From the NCBI RefSeq assembly GCF_030418125.1, contig NZ_JAUHTR010000012.1, positions 1 to 64,000 of the forward strand: a stretch of 64,000 nt of DNA, read 5' to 3'. Every line of letters begins with the position of its first letter. Positions within the stretch are counted from its first letter, which is position 1. The notes beneath the pieces are model-generated. The model saw only the letters and a program-made list of their open reading frames with translations. It was not told the DNA's origin and made no database searches. The position numbers and the translations under genes are program-made. This DNA comes from Fictibacillus fluitans. Its GTDB lineage: Bacteria > Bacillota > Bacilli > Bacillales > Fictibacillaceae. Below are positions 41,547-50,727 of the stretch, piece after piece.

Positions 41547-42746
41547 TTGTCTAAAAGTCGTCGTCTTTTTACATCTGAATCTGTTACAGAAGGGCATCCG
41601 GACAAAATTTGTGACCAAATTTCCGATGCGATCCTGGATGAAATCCTGGCTAACGATCCAAATGCCCGTGTAGCTTGTGAAACATCCGTCACTACCGGCC
41701 TTGTACTGGTTGCAGGTGAAATTACTACATCCACATATGTTGATATTCCGAAAGTGGTTCGTGAAACAATCAAAGAAATCGGATATGACCGTGCAAAGTA
41801 TGGTTTCGACTCTGAAACGTGTGCGGTTTTGACTTCCATTGATGAGCAGTCTGCCGACATCGCAATGGGGGTTGACCAGGCGCTTGAAGCTCGTGAAGGT
41901 TCAATGACGGATGAAGAAATTGAAGCCATTGGTGCTGGTGACCAGGGTCTTATGTTTGGCTATGCGAACAACGAAACACCTGAACTTATGCCTCTTCCGA
42001 TTTCACTCGCACACCGCCTGTCCCGCAGACTGGCAGAAGTGCGCAAAACAGAAGAAGTTCCTTACCTTCGTCCGGATGGAAAAACTCAAGTAACGGTTGA
42101 ATACGATGAAAATGACAAACCCGTTCGTATTGATACGATTGTTATTTCTACTCAGCATCATCCTGAAATTACCCTTGAGCAAATCCAGGCAGATATTAAA
42201 GAACAAGTGATCAAGCCTGTCGTACCGGCAGAATTGATTGACGAAGATACAAAGTACTTCATTAATCCGACTGGCCGTTTTGTAATTGGCGGACCACAAG
42301 GAGATGCCGGTTTGACTGGCCGTAAGATCATTGTTGACACATATGGCGGATATGCCCGTCATGGCGGAGGAGCATTCTCCGGAAAAGATGCGACCAAAGT
42401 AGACCGTTCTGCTGCCTATGCCGCACGTTACGTTGCGAAAAACATTGTTGCATCAGGTCTCGCTGATAAAGTTGAAGTTCAGCTCGCTTATGCCATCGGT
42501 GTGGCACAGCCTGTGTCCATTGCGGTAAACACCTTTGAAACAGGAAAAGTATCAGAAGAGGTACTGGTTGATCTAGTGCGCAAGAACTTTGACCTTCGTC
42601 CTGCAGGAATCATTAAAATGCTCGATCTTCGCCGTCCGATTTACAAACAGACAGCGGCGTATGGACATTTTGGCCGTACAGACGTTGAACTTCCTTGGGA
42701 AAAAACAGATAAAGCAGAAACACTAAAAGAACAAGCAAACGCGTAA
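41547..42746 (+). CDS. metK: S-adenosylmethionine synthetase
   Basis: MetK makes S-adenosylmethionine from methionine and ATP. The 399 residues show T-E-G-H-P-D-K (near 12), [11 protein letters not shown] (near 128-138) and G-G-G-A-F-S-G-K-D (near 275). TTG 41547 is the start: AAGGAGGA lies 6 bases upstream, and the protein then begins [10 protein letters not shown] like its B. subtilis counterpart. It is controlled by the SAM-I riboswitch and is monocistronic. Confidence 0.97.
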   Translation: MSKSRRLFTSESVTEGHPDKICDQISDAILDEILANDPNARVACETSVTTGLVLVAGEITTSTYVDIPKVVRETIKEIGYDRAKYGFDSETCAVLTSIDEQSADIAMGVDQALEAREGSMTDEEIEAIGAGDQGLMFGYANNETPELMPLPISLAHRLSRRLAEVRKTEEVPYLRPDGKTQVTVEYDENDKPVRIDTIVISTQHHPEITLEQIQADIKEQVIKPVVPAELIDEDTKYFINPTGRFVIGGPQGDAGLTGRKIIVDTYGGYARHGGGAFSGKDATKVDRSAAYAARYVAKNIVASGLADKVEVQLAYAIGVAQPVSIAVNTFETGKVSEEVLVDLVRKNFDLRPAGIIKMLDLRRPIYKQTAAYGHFGRTDVELPWEKTDKAETLKEQANA

Positions 42747-42752
42747 ACAGAC

Positions 42753-42806
42753 AAAAAGCCGGTCTTCCATGGGAATCCCCACTGGAATGACCGGCTTTTT
42801 TTTATT
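42753..42806. terminator. bidirectional terminator of metK and the 48-residue gene
   Basis: AAAAAGCCGGTC and GACCGGCTTTTT with an inner TTCCA/TGGAA helix. T runs follow on both strands. Confidence 0.9.
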
Positions 42807-42807
42807 T

Positions 42808-42954
42808 TTACAGCGGCAAATCAGGAGGTTTATGCTCCATGGATTTCATGAATACAGGAAGCTTGAGGATTGGTGGCGGATTGAATCCTGAGTGGAAAGC
42901 GGGATTTATTTCTTTCACAATCATCAAACGGTTTTCCTGAAGCATATTTTTCAT
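42808..42954 (-). CDS. small hypothetical protein, 48 residues
   Basis: The minus-strand ATG at 42954 has CAGGAGGGG 4 bases upstream, and 48 codons lead to a TAA beside a terminator. The protein is Pro-rich (N-P-P-P-I-L-K-L-P, H-K-P-P-D-L-P-L) with an N-terminal M-K-N-M-L-Q-E-N-R-L. It is 17 bases downstream of the PAP2 gene and probably cotranscribed. I do not recognise it. Confidence 0.6.
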   Translation of the reverse strand: MKNMLQENRLMIVKEINPAFHSGFNPPPILKLPVFMKSMEHKPPDLPL

Positions 42955-42971
42955 GTAACCCCTCCTGGAAA

Positions 42972-43523
42972 TTATAAATGGTTAGAAACGAGATAAGCAT
43001 TAACCAAGAAAACAGTGAAGATTCCTGAACTGATTCCGAGCACCATACCTGCAAGGACATCGGTAGGATAATGCAGTCCAAGGTACATCCTGGAGATTCC
43101 GACAGAGAAGCCGAGCGGAAGCAGGAGCCAGAGCAGACCCGGGTGGATCAGAGACAGCGGGATAATACAAGAGAAAACCGCTGTTGTATGCCCGGAAGGA
43201 AAGGAATGGTCTTTCAGCGGATGGCTGAAGGTTTTTGTACCCGGTATCATGAGGTAAGGGCGCTTGCGGGGATAGCATTTTTTGGAGATGGCCACAGGAA
43301 TATGGCTGAGAAGGAGAGACAGGAATCCTGCAGCGGCTAACATTCTTTCATTATCAGGTGCGAGGAGCAATACAAGTAAAGTAGTAATGATTGTGGCCGT
43401 TGCCCCGCCCAAGTGGGTAATCACATTAAAGTACTTGTCCAGCAAACGATGCTGCAGTCTGCTGTTTACCCATTTGAACACTAAGCATTCTTTTTCATAA
43501 ATCCAGCCGGTGACTCTCGCCAT
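42972..43523 (-). CDS. PAP2-family membrane phosphatase
   Basis: The 183-residue enzyme has five to six helices and the three PAP2 motifs: K-K-C-Y-P-R-K-R-P (near residue 82), P-S-G-H-T (near 109) and S-R-M-Y-L-G-L-H-Y-P-T-D (near 145-156). Members act on undecaprenyl pyrophosphate or phosphatidylglycerol phosphate; which applies here is unknown. I start at 43523 because GGAGG then has normal spacing; the earlier ATG at 43529 overlaps the ribosome site. Confidence 0.88.
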   Translation of the reverse strand: MARVTGWIYEKECLVFKWVNSRLQHRLLDKYFNVITHLGGATATIITTLLVLLLAPDNERMLAAAGFLSLLLSHIPVAISKKCYPRKRPYLMIPGTKTFSHPLKDHSFPSGHTTAVFSCIIPLSLIHPGLLWLLLPLGFSVGISRMYLGLHYPTDVLAGMVLGISSGIFTVFLVNAYLVSNHL

Positions 43524-43610
43524 AAACATCCTCCTGTCTTAAAGCTGATTTCACCTTAAGCATACATATAGAGGATTGTCACAGTTTTAAGGGGATGTGA
43601 AGAGTTTGTA

Positions 43611-43644
43611 AAAATAAAAAACCACTGATTAAACAGCGGTTTTG
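43611..43644 (-). terminator. intrinsic terminator of the cotJ operon
   Basis: AACCGCTG pairs with CAGTGGTT on the minus strand (one G-T pair), then a T-rich run, 10 bases after the cotJC stop. Confidence 0.8.
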
Positions 43645-43654
43645 AACATGACGG

Positions 43655-44224
43655 TTAGAAAACGGTCTTCCGGTCTCGTTCTTCTTTCAAAATTTCGACA
43701 GCCTCCCGGAACCTCATGGAATGGATAATTTCCCGTTCCCTCAAGAAGCGCAGGCCGTCATTGAGATCGGGATCGTCCGACATGTCAATCAGCCATTGAT
43801 AGGTGGCGCGCGCCTTTTCCTCAGCTGCTATATCTTCATAAAGATCTGCAATCGGATCGCCTTTGGCCTGAATGTAAGAGGCGGTCCATGGAACACCGGC
43901 TGCATTATGATAAAACAGGGCACTGTCATGGTTCGCGTAATGTGCATCCAGTCCTGCGTCCCGCATTTGCTGCGGTGTGGCGTCTTTAGTCAGTTTTACA
44001 ACCATTGTGGCTATCATTTCAAGGTGTGCAAATTCCTCCGTTCCAATATCGGTCAAAAGCCCGATGACCTTGTCGGGAATACTGTACCGCTGATTTAAGT
44101 ACCGGAGAGCTGCCGCAAGTTCCCCATCCGCCCCGCCGTATTGTTCAATCAAAAATTTGGCGAGCCTGGGGTTACAGGTGCTGACTCTAACCGGGTATTG
44201 AAGTTTTTTCTCATAAATCCACAT
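43655..44224 (-). CDS. cotJC: spore coat protein CotJC (manganese catalase family)
   Basis: The 189-residue protein is a ferritin-like four-helix bundle. Manganese-ligand glutamates and histidines are seen in D-I-G-T-E-E-F-A-H-L-E (near 62-72) and in the later D-I-A-A-E-E-K-A-R (near 133). CotJC is needed for normal coat assembly and is made in the mother cell. ATG 44224 follows GGAGGGTGACC. Last gene of cotJABC. Confidence 0.95.
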   Translation of the reverse strand: MWIYEKKLQYPVRVSTCNPRLAKFLIEQYGGADGELAAALRYLNQRYSIPDKVIGLLTDIGTEEFAHLEMIATMVVKLTKDATPQQMRDAGLDAHYANHDSALFYHNAAGVPWTASYIQAKGDPIADLYEDIAAEEKARATYQWLIDMSDDPDLNDGLRFLREREIIHSMRFREAVEILKEERDRKTVF

Positions 44225-44248
44225 GGTCACCCTCCAATAAGATTACAT

Positions 44249-44512
44249 TTACACTTGCCAGGGCCAAGGACCCTTGTTCCAGTCCCATGGTTTGCCAGAA
44301 TAGCTGTTTCCGTACTGCTGCATGGGACCGTATTTAGATTCAATGGCTTTTTTCAGTTTTTTCCGCTCATGCGCATAATGATTAAACTGATCAATACTTG
44401 CGGTGTCATTTGGATGGGTATCAAGATACAGCGTTAATTCCACCAGCACAAAATCCACAGCCTGCAAATCTTCCAGGAGTCTGTAATAGTCGGCAGGAAG
44501 GCTATTTTCCAT
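44249..44512 (-). CDS. cotJB: spore coat protein CotJB
   Basis: The 87-residue protein has the conserved helix Y-R-L-L-E-D-L-Q-A-V-D-F-V-L-V-E-L-T-L-Y-L-D-T-H and the W-D-W-N-K-G-P-W-P-W C terminus seen in the family. I start at 44512 (GGAGG 10 bases upstream) rather than the in-frame ATG at 44545 inside cotJA. It lies 4 bases downstream of the cotJA stop and 24 before cotJC. Confidence 0.93.
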   Translation of the reverse strand: MENSLPADYYRLLEDLQAVDFVLVELTLYLDTHPNDTASIDQFNHYAHERKKLKKAIESKYGPMQQYGNSYSGKPWDWNKGPWPWQV

Positions 44513-44516
44513 ATGG

Positions 44517-44729
44517 TTAACTCCTCCGGTCATAAGGGTTTTCATAATAATCGTAGAACGCCGGCCACAGGGTTCCTTTCTGCAATGCCTCCTTAGGAGA
44601 AAACTGAGGCAGGTTAGGCGGCTGGAACGTCATGTACAGATGCGGGGGAGTGCGGTAATATTTTTTGCCGATGGGAGGACAAGGATCAAAGGGACTGTGA
44701 TAAGGGGTATAGGATTTTATCGGTTTCAA
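44517..44729 (-). CDS. cotJA: spore coat-associated protein CotJA
   Basis: The 70-residue protein has the conserved block D-P-C-P-P-I-G-K-K-Y-Y-R-T-P-P and F-Q-P-P-N-L-P-Q-F-S-P-x-E-A-L-x-x-G-T-L-W-P. TTG 44729 is preferred because GGAGGTG lies 8 bases upstream; the frame opens at 44744. First gene of the operon, behind a sigma-E-type promoter. Confidence 0.92.
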   Translation of the reverse strand: MKPIKSYTPYHSPFDPCPPIGKKYYRTPPHLYMTFQPPNLPQFSPKEALQKGTLWPAFYDYYENPYDRRS

Positions 44730-44759
44730 CAGGTTCACCTCCAAAAAAGGGCTCTTACT

Positions 44760-44788
44760 ACTTTATTGAACGAGAGGCGGGAATATGA
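44760..44788 (-). promoter_or_regulatory. sigma-E-type promoter of cotJABC
   Basis: TCATATT matches KMATATT fully. After 14 bases AATAAAGT matches CATACANT at 5 of 7 defined positions. It lies about 31 bases upstream of the cotJA start. Sigma-E control of cotJ is known in B. subtilis. Confidence 0.6.
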
Positions 44789-44913
44789 CTTTCAGGTTTA
44801 AGAGCCTTCCGGAGTTTATCCATTTAAATAGGAAATCATCTTGTGGTATGATTTATCCAGAACAAGCATTAACTTAGGTACGGAAAAATTTAAGGGTAAT
44901 GAAAGGGGAAGCC

Positions 44914-45315
44914 ATGTACGAAGGAATCCATCACGTTTCACTTGCGGTAACTGATTTGAAGAAAGCGTTGTATTTTTATGAAGGAATCTTGGGGTTTAAA
45001 GCAGACAAGGAGCGCCCGCAGTTTGGTTTTCCGGGCGTATGGTACAGTTTTGGCACCACACAGCTTCATTTAATCGTAAACCCGCAGGGAAAAGCATTAA
45101 GAGGAACTGATGACCTGGACAGCCGGGACGGACATTTTGCTATACGGGTGACTGACATTCCGGGTCTGTTGAAAAGGCTGGATCACTTCAAGGTGCCATA
45201 TCATGATAAACCGGAGAATAAGACGCCATGGCACCAGGTATATGTATGTGATCCGGACGGTAATTTAATTGAGTTTAACGGAGATCGTCAATCAGATTCA
45301 GAAAGCGACTTGTAA
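44914..45315 (+). CDS. VOC-family protein (glyoxalase/fosfomycin-resistance fold)
   Basis: The 133-residue protein has two beta-alpha-beta-beta-beta units. Likely metal ligands are H-H-V (near residue 6), H-L-H-L-I (near 49) and E-F-N (near 120). It begins I-H-H-V-S-L-A-V-T-D-L and includes G-I-L-G-F-K. Specific activity is unknown. AAAGGGGAAG precedes ATG 44914. Its end overlaps the convergent ytoA by 28 bases, so opposing mRNAs pair there. Confidence 0.82.
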   Translation: MYEGIHHVSLAVTDLKKALYFYEGILGFKADKERPQFGFPGVWYSFGTTQLHLIVNPQGKALRGTDDLDSRDGHFAIRVTDIPGLLKRLDHFKVPYHDKPENKTPWHQVYVCDPDGNLIEFNGDRQSDSESDL

Positions 45316-45806
45316 TACTGTCCTTTTTCTTGATATTCACGGCGGATACGATCCATATCAGCAATATCTTCTTCGTTCAATTCCCGGATTACTTTAGCGG
45401 GACGGCCAAATGCCAGCGAACGAGGAGGAATCTTTTTCCCGGGCGGTACCAGGCTGCCGGCGCCGACAAATGCACCTTCACCTATTTCAGCACCATCAAG
45501 TACCAAAGAGCCCATTCCGATCAGCGCATTTTTCCGTATGAGGCTGCTATGTAAGATAACACTGTGTCCAACCGTTACCCCGTCTTCAAGGATCAGGGGG
45601 CGGTTCGGGCTCTGGTGAAGCACCGAGTTATCCTGAACATTAACACCATTGCCGATAATCGTGGGAGAAACATCTCCGCGTATGGCTGTGTTAAACCAGA
45701 TGGAACTGTTTTCTCCGATGGTGACATCGCCTGTAATGGTTACATAATCTGCAATAAAGGCGCTTTTTGCAATGACTGGATTTTTTCCATTGTAGGGGTA
45801 AATCAT
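45288..45806 (-). CDS. ytoA: gamma-carbonic anhydrase-like hexapeptide protein YtoA
   Basis: The 172-residue left-handed beta-helix protein repeats hexapeptides such as V-T-I-T-G-D and I-G-E-N-S-S. It has three metal-binding histidines in the expected places (V-L-H-Q, V-G-H-S and L-H-S near residues 64, 81 and 86). Catalysis by this subgroup is not always detectable. I start at 45806 (AGGATG upstream), matching the B. subtilis start M-I-Y-P-Y. The last 28 bases overlap the VOC gene on the other strand. Confidence 0.9.
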   Translation of the reverse strand: MIYPYNGKNPVIAKSAFIADYVTITGDVTIGENSSIWFNTAIRGDVSPTIIGNGVNVQDNSVLHQSPNRPLILEDGVTVGHSVILHSSLIRKNALIGMGSLVLDGAEIGEGAFVGAGSLVPPGKKIPPRSLAFGRPAKVIRELNEEDIADMDRIRREYQEKGQYYKSLSESD

Positions 45807-45896
45807 ACGATCACATCCTGTTTTCATATAAAGTAGGTTTCTAGCTTTTCATTTTATTCTAACAAAGGTTAATTATTTCGAGAAGGGGATGCTGTT

Positions 45897-46676
45897 ATGT
45901 GGAAGTGGGAAACTAAGGATGAAGTGAAGGGTGCCGTCATCATGGTCCATGGTGCGGGTGAATACCACGGCCGTTATGAGTGGCTCATTCAGCAGTTTAA
46001 TGCAGCAGGCTTTCACGTAATAATGGGAGACCTCCCCGGACAGGGAACAACCACCCGCCGCCGCGGGCACATTGATTCTTTCGATGAATACATTGACAAG
46101 ATTGAAGAATGGATGACTGCGGCGGAACAGTATGGCATGCCTATATTCCTGTTTGGCCACAGCATGGGAGGGCTTGCGTCTATTCGTGCCGCAACGGAAA
46201 GGAACTTCAATATAAAAGGCATTATTCTTTCGTCTCCATGCCTGGGGCTCGCTAGCCCGCCAAAAAAGGGAATTGAAACACTTTCCAAGGTGCTCAACAG
46301 AGTAGCTCCTTCCATAAAATTTTCGTCCAATCTGGATCCTGTCAACAAAACAAGAAATGAACAGGTTCTTCTGCAGGATGCTTCGGATCCGCTGCTGGTG
46401 GAAAAGGTCTCGGTAAGATGGTACAGGGAACTTTTAAATGCCATGAAACAGGCACATCAGGAGACTGGCCGCTTTCCGAACGTGCCGCTTTTGGTCATAC
46501 AGGGAGGAGACGACAGAATTGTGGATAAATATGCTGTGCGCAATTGGTTTAACCGTCTTGAACTCCATGATAAAATGTATAAAGAATACCCGGGCTTGTA
46601 CCATGAAGTAATGAATGAGCCGGAACGGGATGATGTTTTTAAATTTGTGAGATCGTATTTAAATCTTCATTTTTGA
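45897..46676 (+). CDS. ytpA: lysophospholipase YtpA (serine aminopeptidase S33 family)
   Basis: The 259-residue alpha/beta hydrolase has nucleophile G-H-S-M-G-G near residue 83-88, the acid in G-G-D-D-R-I near 204 and the histidine in Y-H-E-V near 233. In B. subtilis YtpA produces the lysophospholipid antibiotic bacilysocin. It is followed by ytpB after 31 bases, an order that is conserved. GAGAAGGGGATG precedes the ATG. Confidence 0.9.
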   Translation: MWKWETKDEVKGAVIMVHGAGEYHGRYEWLIQQFNAAGFHVIMGDLPGQGTTTRRRGHIDSFDEYIDKIEEWMTAAEQYGMPIFLFGHSMGGLASIRAATERNFNIKGIILSSPCLGLASPPKKGIETLSKVLNRVAPSIKFSSNLDPVNKTRNEQVLLQDASDPLLVEKVSVRWYRELLNAMKQAHQETGRFPNVPLLVIQGGDDRIVDKYAVRNWFNRLELHDKMYKEYPGLYHEVMNEPERDDVFKFVRSYLNLHF

Positions 46677-46707
46677 TTTTGGATGATCGCAAGGGGTGGA
46701 AATTGGA

Positions 46708-47772
46708 ATGAGTGTACCGAATCAACCTTGGGCATTAATGTATCGCATCTATCGCAATGTTCTGCCCGATGTAGCACTTTTTTTAGAAAAATGGCGGGAA
46801 AAAGCAGAGGCCATTCCCAATGAAGAACTCAGGAAACAGGCTCTGATGAGCATTGATACAAAGGAATTCCATTGCCAGGGAGGAGCCATACTTGCGCTTC
46901 TGGCTGGTGATCAGCGGCAAAAGGTGATTGAGTTTGTGGTAGCCTATCAGACAATCAGCGACTATTTGGATAATCTCTGCGACCGCAGCACTTCTCTCGA
47001 CCCAAAAGACTTTGAAGCGCTCCATGAATCTATGATTCACGCGCTGACCCCGGGGGCCGAACGGGAAAATTATTATCGCATGAGAGACGATCAAAATGAT
47101 GGGGATTACCTTTGGAGCCTGGTTCAGACATGTCAGCGCGTATTAACGGAAATTCCGCATTATTCTTCCATTGCGGATTCACTGCTGGATCTCGCACATT
47201 ATTATTGTGATTTGCAAATACATAAGCATGTGATGATTGAGGAACGGGTACCAAGGCTGCAGGAGTGGTACCACAGCCACAAGGATTCGCTGCCCGCCAT
47301 GAGCTGGTATGAATTTTCCGCCTGTACAGGATCGACTCTCGGTATTTTTTGCCTGGTTTCCTATGCATCGCAGAAAAGTTTAACCGCCGACCAGGTTCAG
47401 ATCATTAAAAACGGCTATTTCCCATGGGTTCAAGGTTTACATATTCTGCTTGATTATTTTGTGGACCAGCAGGAGGATGAAGAGGGGGGCGACCTCAACT
47501 TTTGCTCCTATTATGAAAACGGGAACCAGCTTCTGGAGCGGTTTGGCCATTTTGTAGAACAGGCTGATGACAGCATTAAGCGGCTGCCGGACAGCAAATT
47601 TCATAAGCTCATCAACAGAGGGCTGCTTGGCATTTACCTTGCTGACCAGAAGGTCGACCGCCATCCCGGCATAAAACAGGCGGCCGGCAAAATCATGAAA
47701 ATGGGCGGGGGAATAACCTATTTCTTTTACATGAACCGAAGATTGATGCAACGACTAAAGCCTTCTATATAA
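46708..47772 (+). CDS. ytpB: tetraprenyl-beta-curcumene synthase YtpB (DUF2600)
   Basis: YtpB is a large terpene synthase without similarity to classical ones. It cyclises heptaprenyl diphosphate to tetraprenyl-beta-curcumene, precursor of sesquarterpenes. The 354 residues contain the family aspartate motif D-Y-L-D-N-L-C-D-R near 85-93, H-C-Q-G-G near 52-56 and H-Y-Y-C-D-L-Q near 168-174. GTG 46696 is in frame, but ATG 46708 has better spacing from AAGGGGTGG. In an operon with ytpA. Confidence 0.92.
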   Translation: MSVPNQPWALMYRIYRNVLPDVALFLEKWREKAEAIPNEELRKQALMSIDTKEFHCQGGAILALLAGDQRQKVIEFVVAYQTISDYLDNLCDRSTSLDPKDFEALHESMIHALTPGAERENYYRMRDDQNDGDYLWSLVQTCQRVLTEIPHYSSIADSLLDLAHYYCDLQIHKHVMIEERVPRLQEWYHSHKDSLPAMSWYEFSACTGSTLGIFCLVSYASQKSLTADQVQIIKNGYFPWVQGLHILLDYFVDQQEDEEGGDLNFCSYYENGNQLLERFGHFVEQADDSIKRLPDSKFHKLINRGLLGIYLADQKVDRHPGIKQAAGKIMKMGGGITYFFYMNRRLMQRLKPSI

Positions 47773-47812
47773 AAAGAACGGAAGCTGCCCGGCAGTTTCC
47801 GTTCTTTATCTT
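47772..47812. terminator. bidirectional terminator between ytpB and mnmM
   Basis: AAAGAACGGAAGCTGC pairs with GCAGTTTCCGTTCTTT (one G-T pair), with A/T runs on both sides. Confidence 0.9.
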
Positions 47813-48378
47813 TTTTCAATCGCCACAATAAACGGGGGATTGTTTTTTTGATTAATAAATCCGTATTGCAGCACATGGGCTTTTTGCTGATCGAGCTGCC
47901 TTGTATACTCCAAAACGGCATCCCGTTCCTTTTTTCCTTGTTCATGGCCATGGTAGATTACCAGTACGGCGATTCCCCCGGTAGCCAGCAGATCAAAAAG
48001 CTGTTCCAGCGCTTCGATTGTTGAGTCGCTCTGGGTGACAATCTCCTTATTTCCACCGGGCAAATAGCCCAGATTAAAGATGGCGGCGGCAACCGTTCCG
48101 TGGTAGTGTACCGGAATGGCAGATTTCATTGTATGGTGGCCGGCCTGAAAAAGGGTCACATTGTCAAAAGCATGTTCCTCCAGCAGACGTCGGGTGGTGT
48201 TTTGAATGGCTAATTCCTGAATGTCGAATCCAAATACCCGGCCGCTTACACCGACCAGCCGGGAGAGGAAAAGCGTATCATTTCCGTTTCCGCATGTGGC
48301 ATCAATTACTGCACTTCCTTCCGATGCGGCCGTATTGAGCAATGTCCTGGCAAATGGCAGTATTCCTTCCAGATTCAT
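47806..48378 (-). CDS. mnmM: tRNA methyltransferase MnmM (YtqB)
   Basis: MnmM (YtqB) methylates 5-aminomethyl-2-thiouridine at tRNA position 34 with S-adenosylmethionine. The 190-residue class I methyltransferase has motif I D-A-T-C-G-N-G-N-D-T near residue 26-35, G-F-D-I-Q near 49 and the N-L-G-Y-L-P-G-G motif near 102-109. It overlaps ytqA by 4 bases (ATGA), so the two are coupled. Function is transferred from B. subtilis. Confidence 0.92.
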   Translation of the reverse strand: MNLEGILPFARTLLNTAASEGSAVIDATCGNGNDTLFLSRLVGVSGRVFGFDIQELAIQNTTRRLLEEHAFDNVTLFQAGHHTMKSAIPVHYHGTVAAAIFNLGYLPGGNKEIVTQSDSTIEALEQLFDLLATGGIAVLVIYHGHEQGKKERDAVLEYTRQLDQQKAHVLQYGFINQKNNPPFIVAIEKR

Positions 48379-49337
48379 AGGCGCCTCACCGCTTCCACAG
48401 AATAATATTTTCCCTGATAACTGTTTCTTCGCTCAAGTTCTCTTTCAATCGCGTTCAGGACTTTCCACTTATTCATGCTCCACATCGGGCCAATCATTAA
48501 CTCAGGAGGCCCGTCTCCTGTAAGCCGGTGAATCATCATTTCAGGCGGCAGAATCTCAAGCTGGTCACATACGAGGTTAACATACGTCTCGAAGTCAAGA
48601 AACTGAAGCATTCCCTTGTCGTATTGCTTGACCATGGGTGTTTTTTTCAACAAGTGAAGCAAATGGATCTTGATGCCTTGTACATCGAGCCTGGCTACTT
48701 CTTTTGCTGTTTCCATCATCATTTCCGGAGTTTCCAAGGGAAGCCCGTTAATAATATGGGAGCATACCCGAATATTATGTTGACGGAGCTTTTGCACACC
48801 CTCTACATAGGCCGGATAGTCATGAGCGCGATTAATGAGAAGGGCGGTCCGCTCATGGACGGTCTGCAGTCCCAGTTCGACCCACAGGTAGGTCCGTTCA
48901 TTGAGCTCGGCAAGGTATTCAACCACGTCATCAGGCAGACAGTCAGGGCGGGTGGCTATCGCCAGACCGACCACGTCCTTCTGCTCCAGGATGGACTCAA
49001 ACATTTCCCGCAGCTTGTCTACGGGAGCATAGGTGTTGGAGAAAGCCTGAAAATAGCCAAGGTACTTGCCTTTTTTCCACTTCCGGTGCATCCGGTCTTT
49101 CACGGTATGAAACTGGGTGATTAAATCATCACGGCGGTCTCCGGCAAAATCCCCGGATCCGCTCTGCGAGCAAAAGGTGCAGCCGCCGTATGTTGCCTTT
49201 CCATCACGGTTGGGGCAATCAAAGCCGCCATCAAGAGGCACTTTGATAATTTTGTCACCAAAATGGTTTCGTAGATGGGTATTCCATGTATAAAAACGTT
49301 TGTCGCCAAAGTGGGCGGGAACGCTATAGTCTGGCAA
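48375..49337 (-). CDS. mnmL: radical SAM protein MnmL (YtqA)
   Basis: YtqA belongs to the TIGR01212 radical SAM family and in B. subtilis (as MnmL) takes part in the same tRNA U34 modification as MnmM. The 320 residues have the spaced cysteine motif C-x(11)-C-x2-C (D-C-P-N-R then G-G-C-T-F-C-S near 42-57), and further on L-G-L-Q-T-V-H-E and I-I-N-G-L-P. The TTG start follows AAGGAGTG. Two-gene operon ytqA-ytqB. Confidence 0.9.
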   Translation of the reverse strand: MPDYSVPAHFGDKRFYTWNTHLRNHFGDKIIKVPLDGGFDCPNRDGKATYGGCTFCSQSGSGDFAGDRRDDLITQFHTVKDRMHRKWKKGKYLGYFQAFSNTYAPVDKLREMFESILEQKDVVGLAIATRPDCLPDDVVEYLAELNERTYLWVELGLQTVHERTALLINRAHDYPAYVEGVQKLRQHNIRVCSHIINGLPLETPEMMMETAKEVARLDVQGIKIHLLHLLKKTPMVKQYDKGMLQFLDFETYVNLVCDQLEILPPEMMIHRLTGDGPPELMIGPMWSMNKWKVLNAIERELERRNSYQGKYYSVEAVRRL

Positions 49338-49451
49338 AATTATTCACTCCTTAACTACAAAAATGCAAAACGTGCACTATATGCCATTTTAGCATGGGAA
49401 AGTCCATTCTCCAACATCGGGAGAAACGGGTAGGGGAGACAGCGTTTACAA

Positions 49452-49480
49452 TTGTCAGCAGGCAGAAAAAGCACTACAAT
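49452..49480 (+). promoter_or_regulatory. sigma-A promoter of yttB
   Basis: TTGTCA, exactly 17 bases, TACAAT, 39 bases upstream of the yttB start codon. Confidence 0.75.
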
Positions 49481-49518
49481 ACTTAGGGGTATTCTTTTGC
49501 TGAAATGGGGGGCTTGAA

Positions 49519-50712
49519 TTGCCAAAGTCACTTTGGCTGCTGGTTATCGGCATGGTTCTGAATGTAACAGGATCAAGTTTTTTGTGGCCGGTGAATACGA
49601 TTTACATACATGAGCATCTCGGAAAGTCACTGACTGTGGCGGGAATTGTACTCATGATCAATTCGGGAGCCGGGGTGCTGGGCAATTTGTCTGGCGGCCT
49701 GCTGTTTGACAGGCTTGGAGGCTACAGGGCCATTCTTGCCGGAGTCTCGATCACCCTTCTGGCTCTAATATTGTTAGTGTTTTATCATACATTTTTGTTT
49801 TACGCCCTTCTTCTTGCAGTGATAGGATTTGGAATGGGAATGACTTTTCCTGGTATGTATGCCATGGCGGGAACGGTCTGGAAAGAAGGCGGGCGAAAGG
49901 CATTTAACGCCATTTATGTGGCTCAGAATGTGGGAGTGGCGCTGGGAGCAGCCGCTGGCGGACTAGCAGCTTCCATTTCGTTTCAGTGGTCGTTCATTGG
50001 AAACGCCGGCCTTTGTGCTGTATTTTTCCTGCTCGTTTTGTTTGGTTTCAAAGAAATGAGCAGCAAAGCGTCAGACGTTGCTCCGGAAACGATCTTGACG
50101 CAAAATACGAGAATACAGAACAAGCCTATGTTTACCGGATTGCTCATTTTATGCGCAGGTTATTTGCTGGCATGGGTCTGTTATGTCCAATGGCAGTCCA
50201 CTATTGCCGTCTTTACTCAGGAAACAGGTATCAGTCTTAGGCTGTACAGTCTGCTCTGGACCGTGAACGGTGCACTGATTGTCCTTTTGCAGCCGGTCCT
50301 CACCTATGTACTGAAAAAATGGACCGCTGCCGCGAAATCTCAATTGCTTGCAGGCTATGTCATTTTTATTCTTTCATTTATTATAGTGAGCCAGGCTGCC
50401 TCGTTTGCCGGTTTTCTTGGAGCAATGGTGGTTTTAACGATAGGGGAGATGCTGGTTTGGCCTGGGGTTCCATCCATAGCCAACGATCTTGCCCCTGCGG
50501 GCAGGGCAGGCTTTTATCAGGGAATCGTGAACAGCACAGCAACAGCAGGACGTATGATCGGTCCATCATTTGGAGGCATTCTTGCTGACACCTGGGGGAT
50601 GAATGCTGTCTTTATTGCCATTTTTGGCCTGTATTTGGTGAGCATGGCACTGACACAAGTGTACGACAGAAAGATCGCCGTTCATGATCTTTCACAGAAA
50701 AAGACCGTTTGA
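49519..50712 (+). CDS. yttB: MFS efflux transporter YttB
   Basis: The 397-residue protein has 12 helices and the MFS loop motif G-G-L-L-F-D-R-L-G-G-Y-R near residue 60-71. The substrate is unknown; relatives are multidrug exporters. The TTG start follows GGGGGGC. It lies between ytqA and leuS, as in B. subtilis, and precedes a site-2 protease gene by 15 bases. Confidence 0.88.
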   Translation: MPKSLWLLVIGMVLNVTGSSFLWPVNTIYIHEHLGKSLTVAGIVLMINSGAGVLGNLSGGLLFDRLGGYRAILAGVSITLLALILLVFYHTFLFYALLLAVIGFGMGMTFPGMYAMAGTVWKEGGRKAFNAIYVAQNVGVALGAAAGGLAASISFQWSFIGNAGLCAVFFLLVLFGFKEMSSKASDVAPETILTQNTRIQNKPMFTGLLILCAGYLLAWVCYVQWQSTIAVFTQETGISLRLYSLLWTVNGALIVLLQPVLTYVLKKWTAAAKSQLLAGYVIFILSFIIVSQAASFAGFLGAMVVLTIGEMLVWPGVPSIANDLAPAGRAGFYQGIVNSTATAGRMIGPSFGGILADTWGMNAVFIAIFGLYLVSMALTQVYDRKIAVHDLSQKKTV

Positions 50713-50727
50713 AATAAGGAGAGTTGA

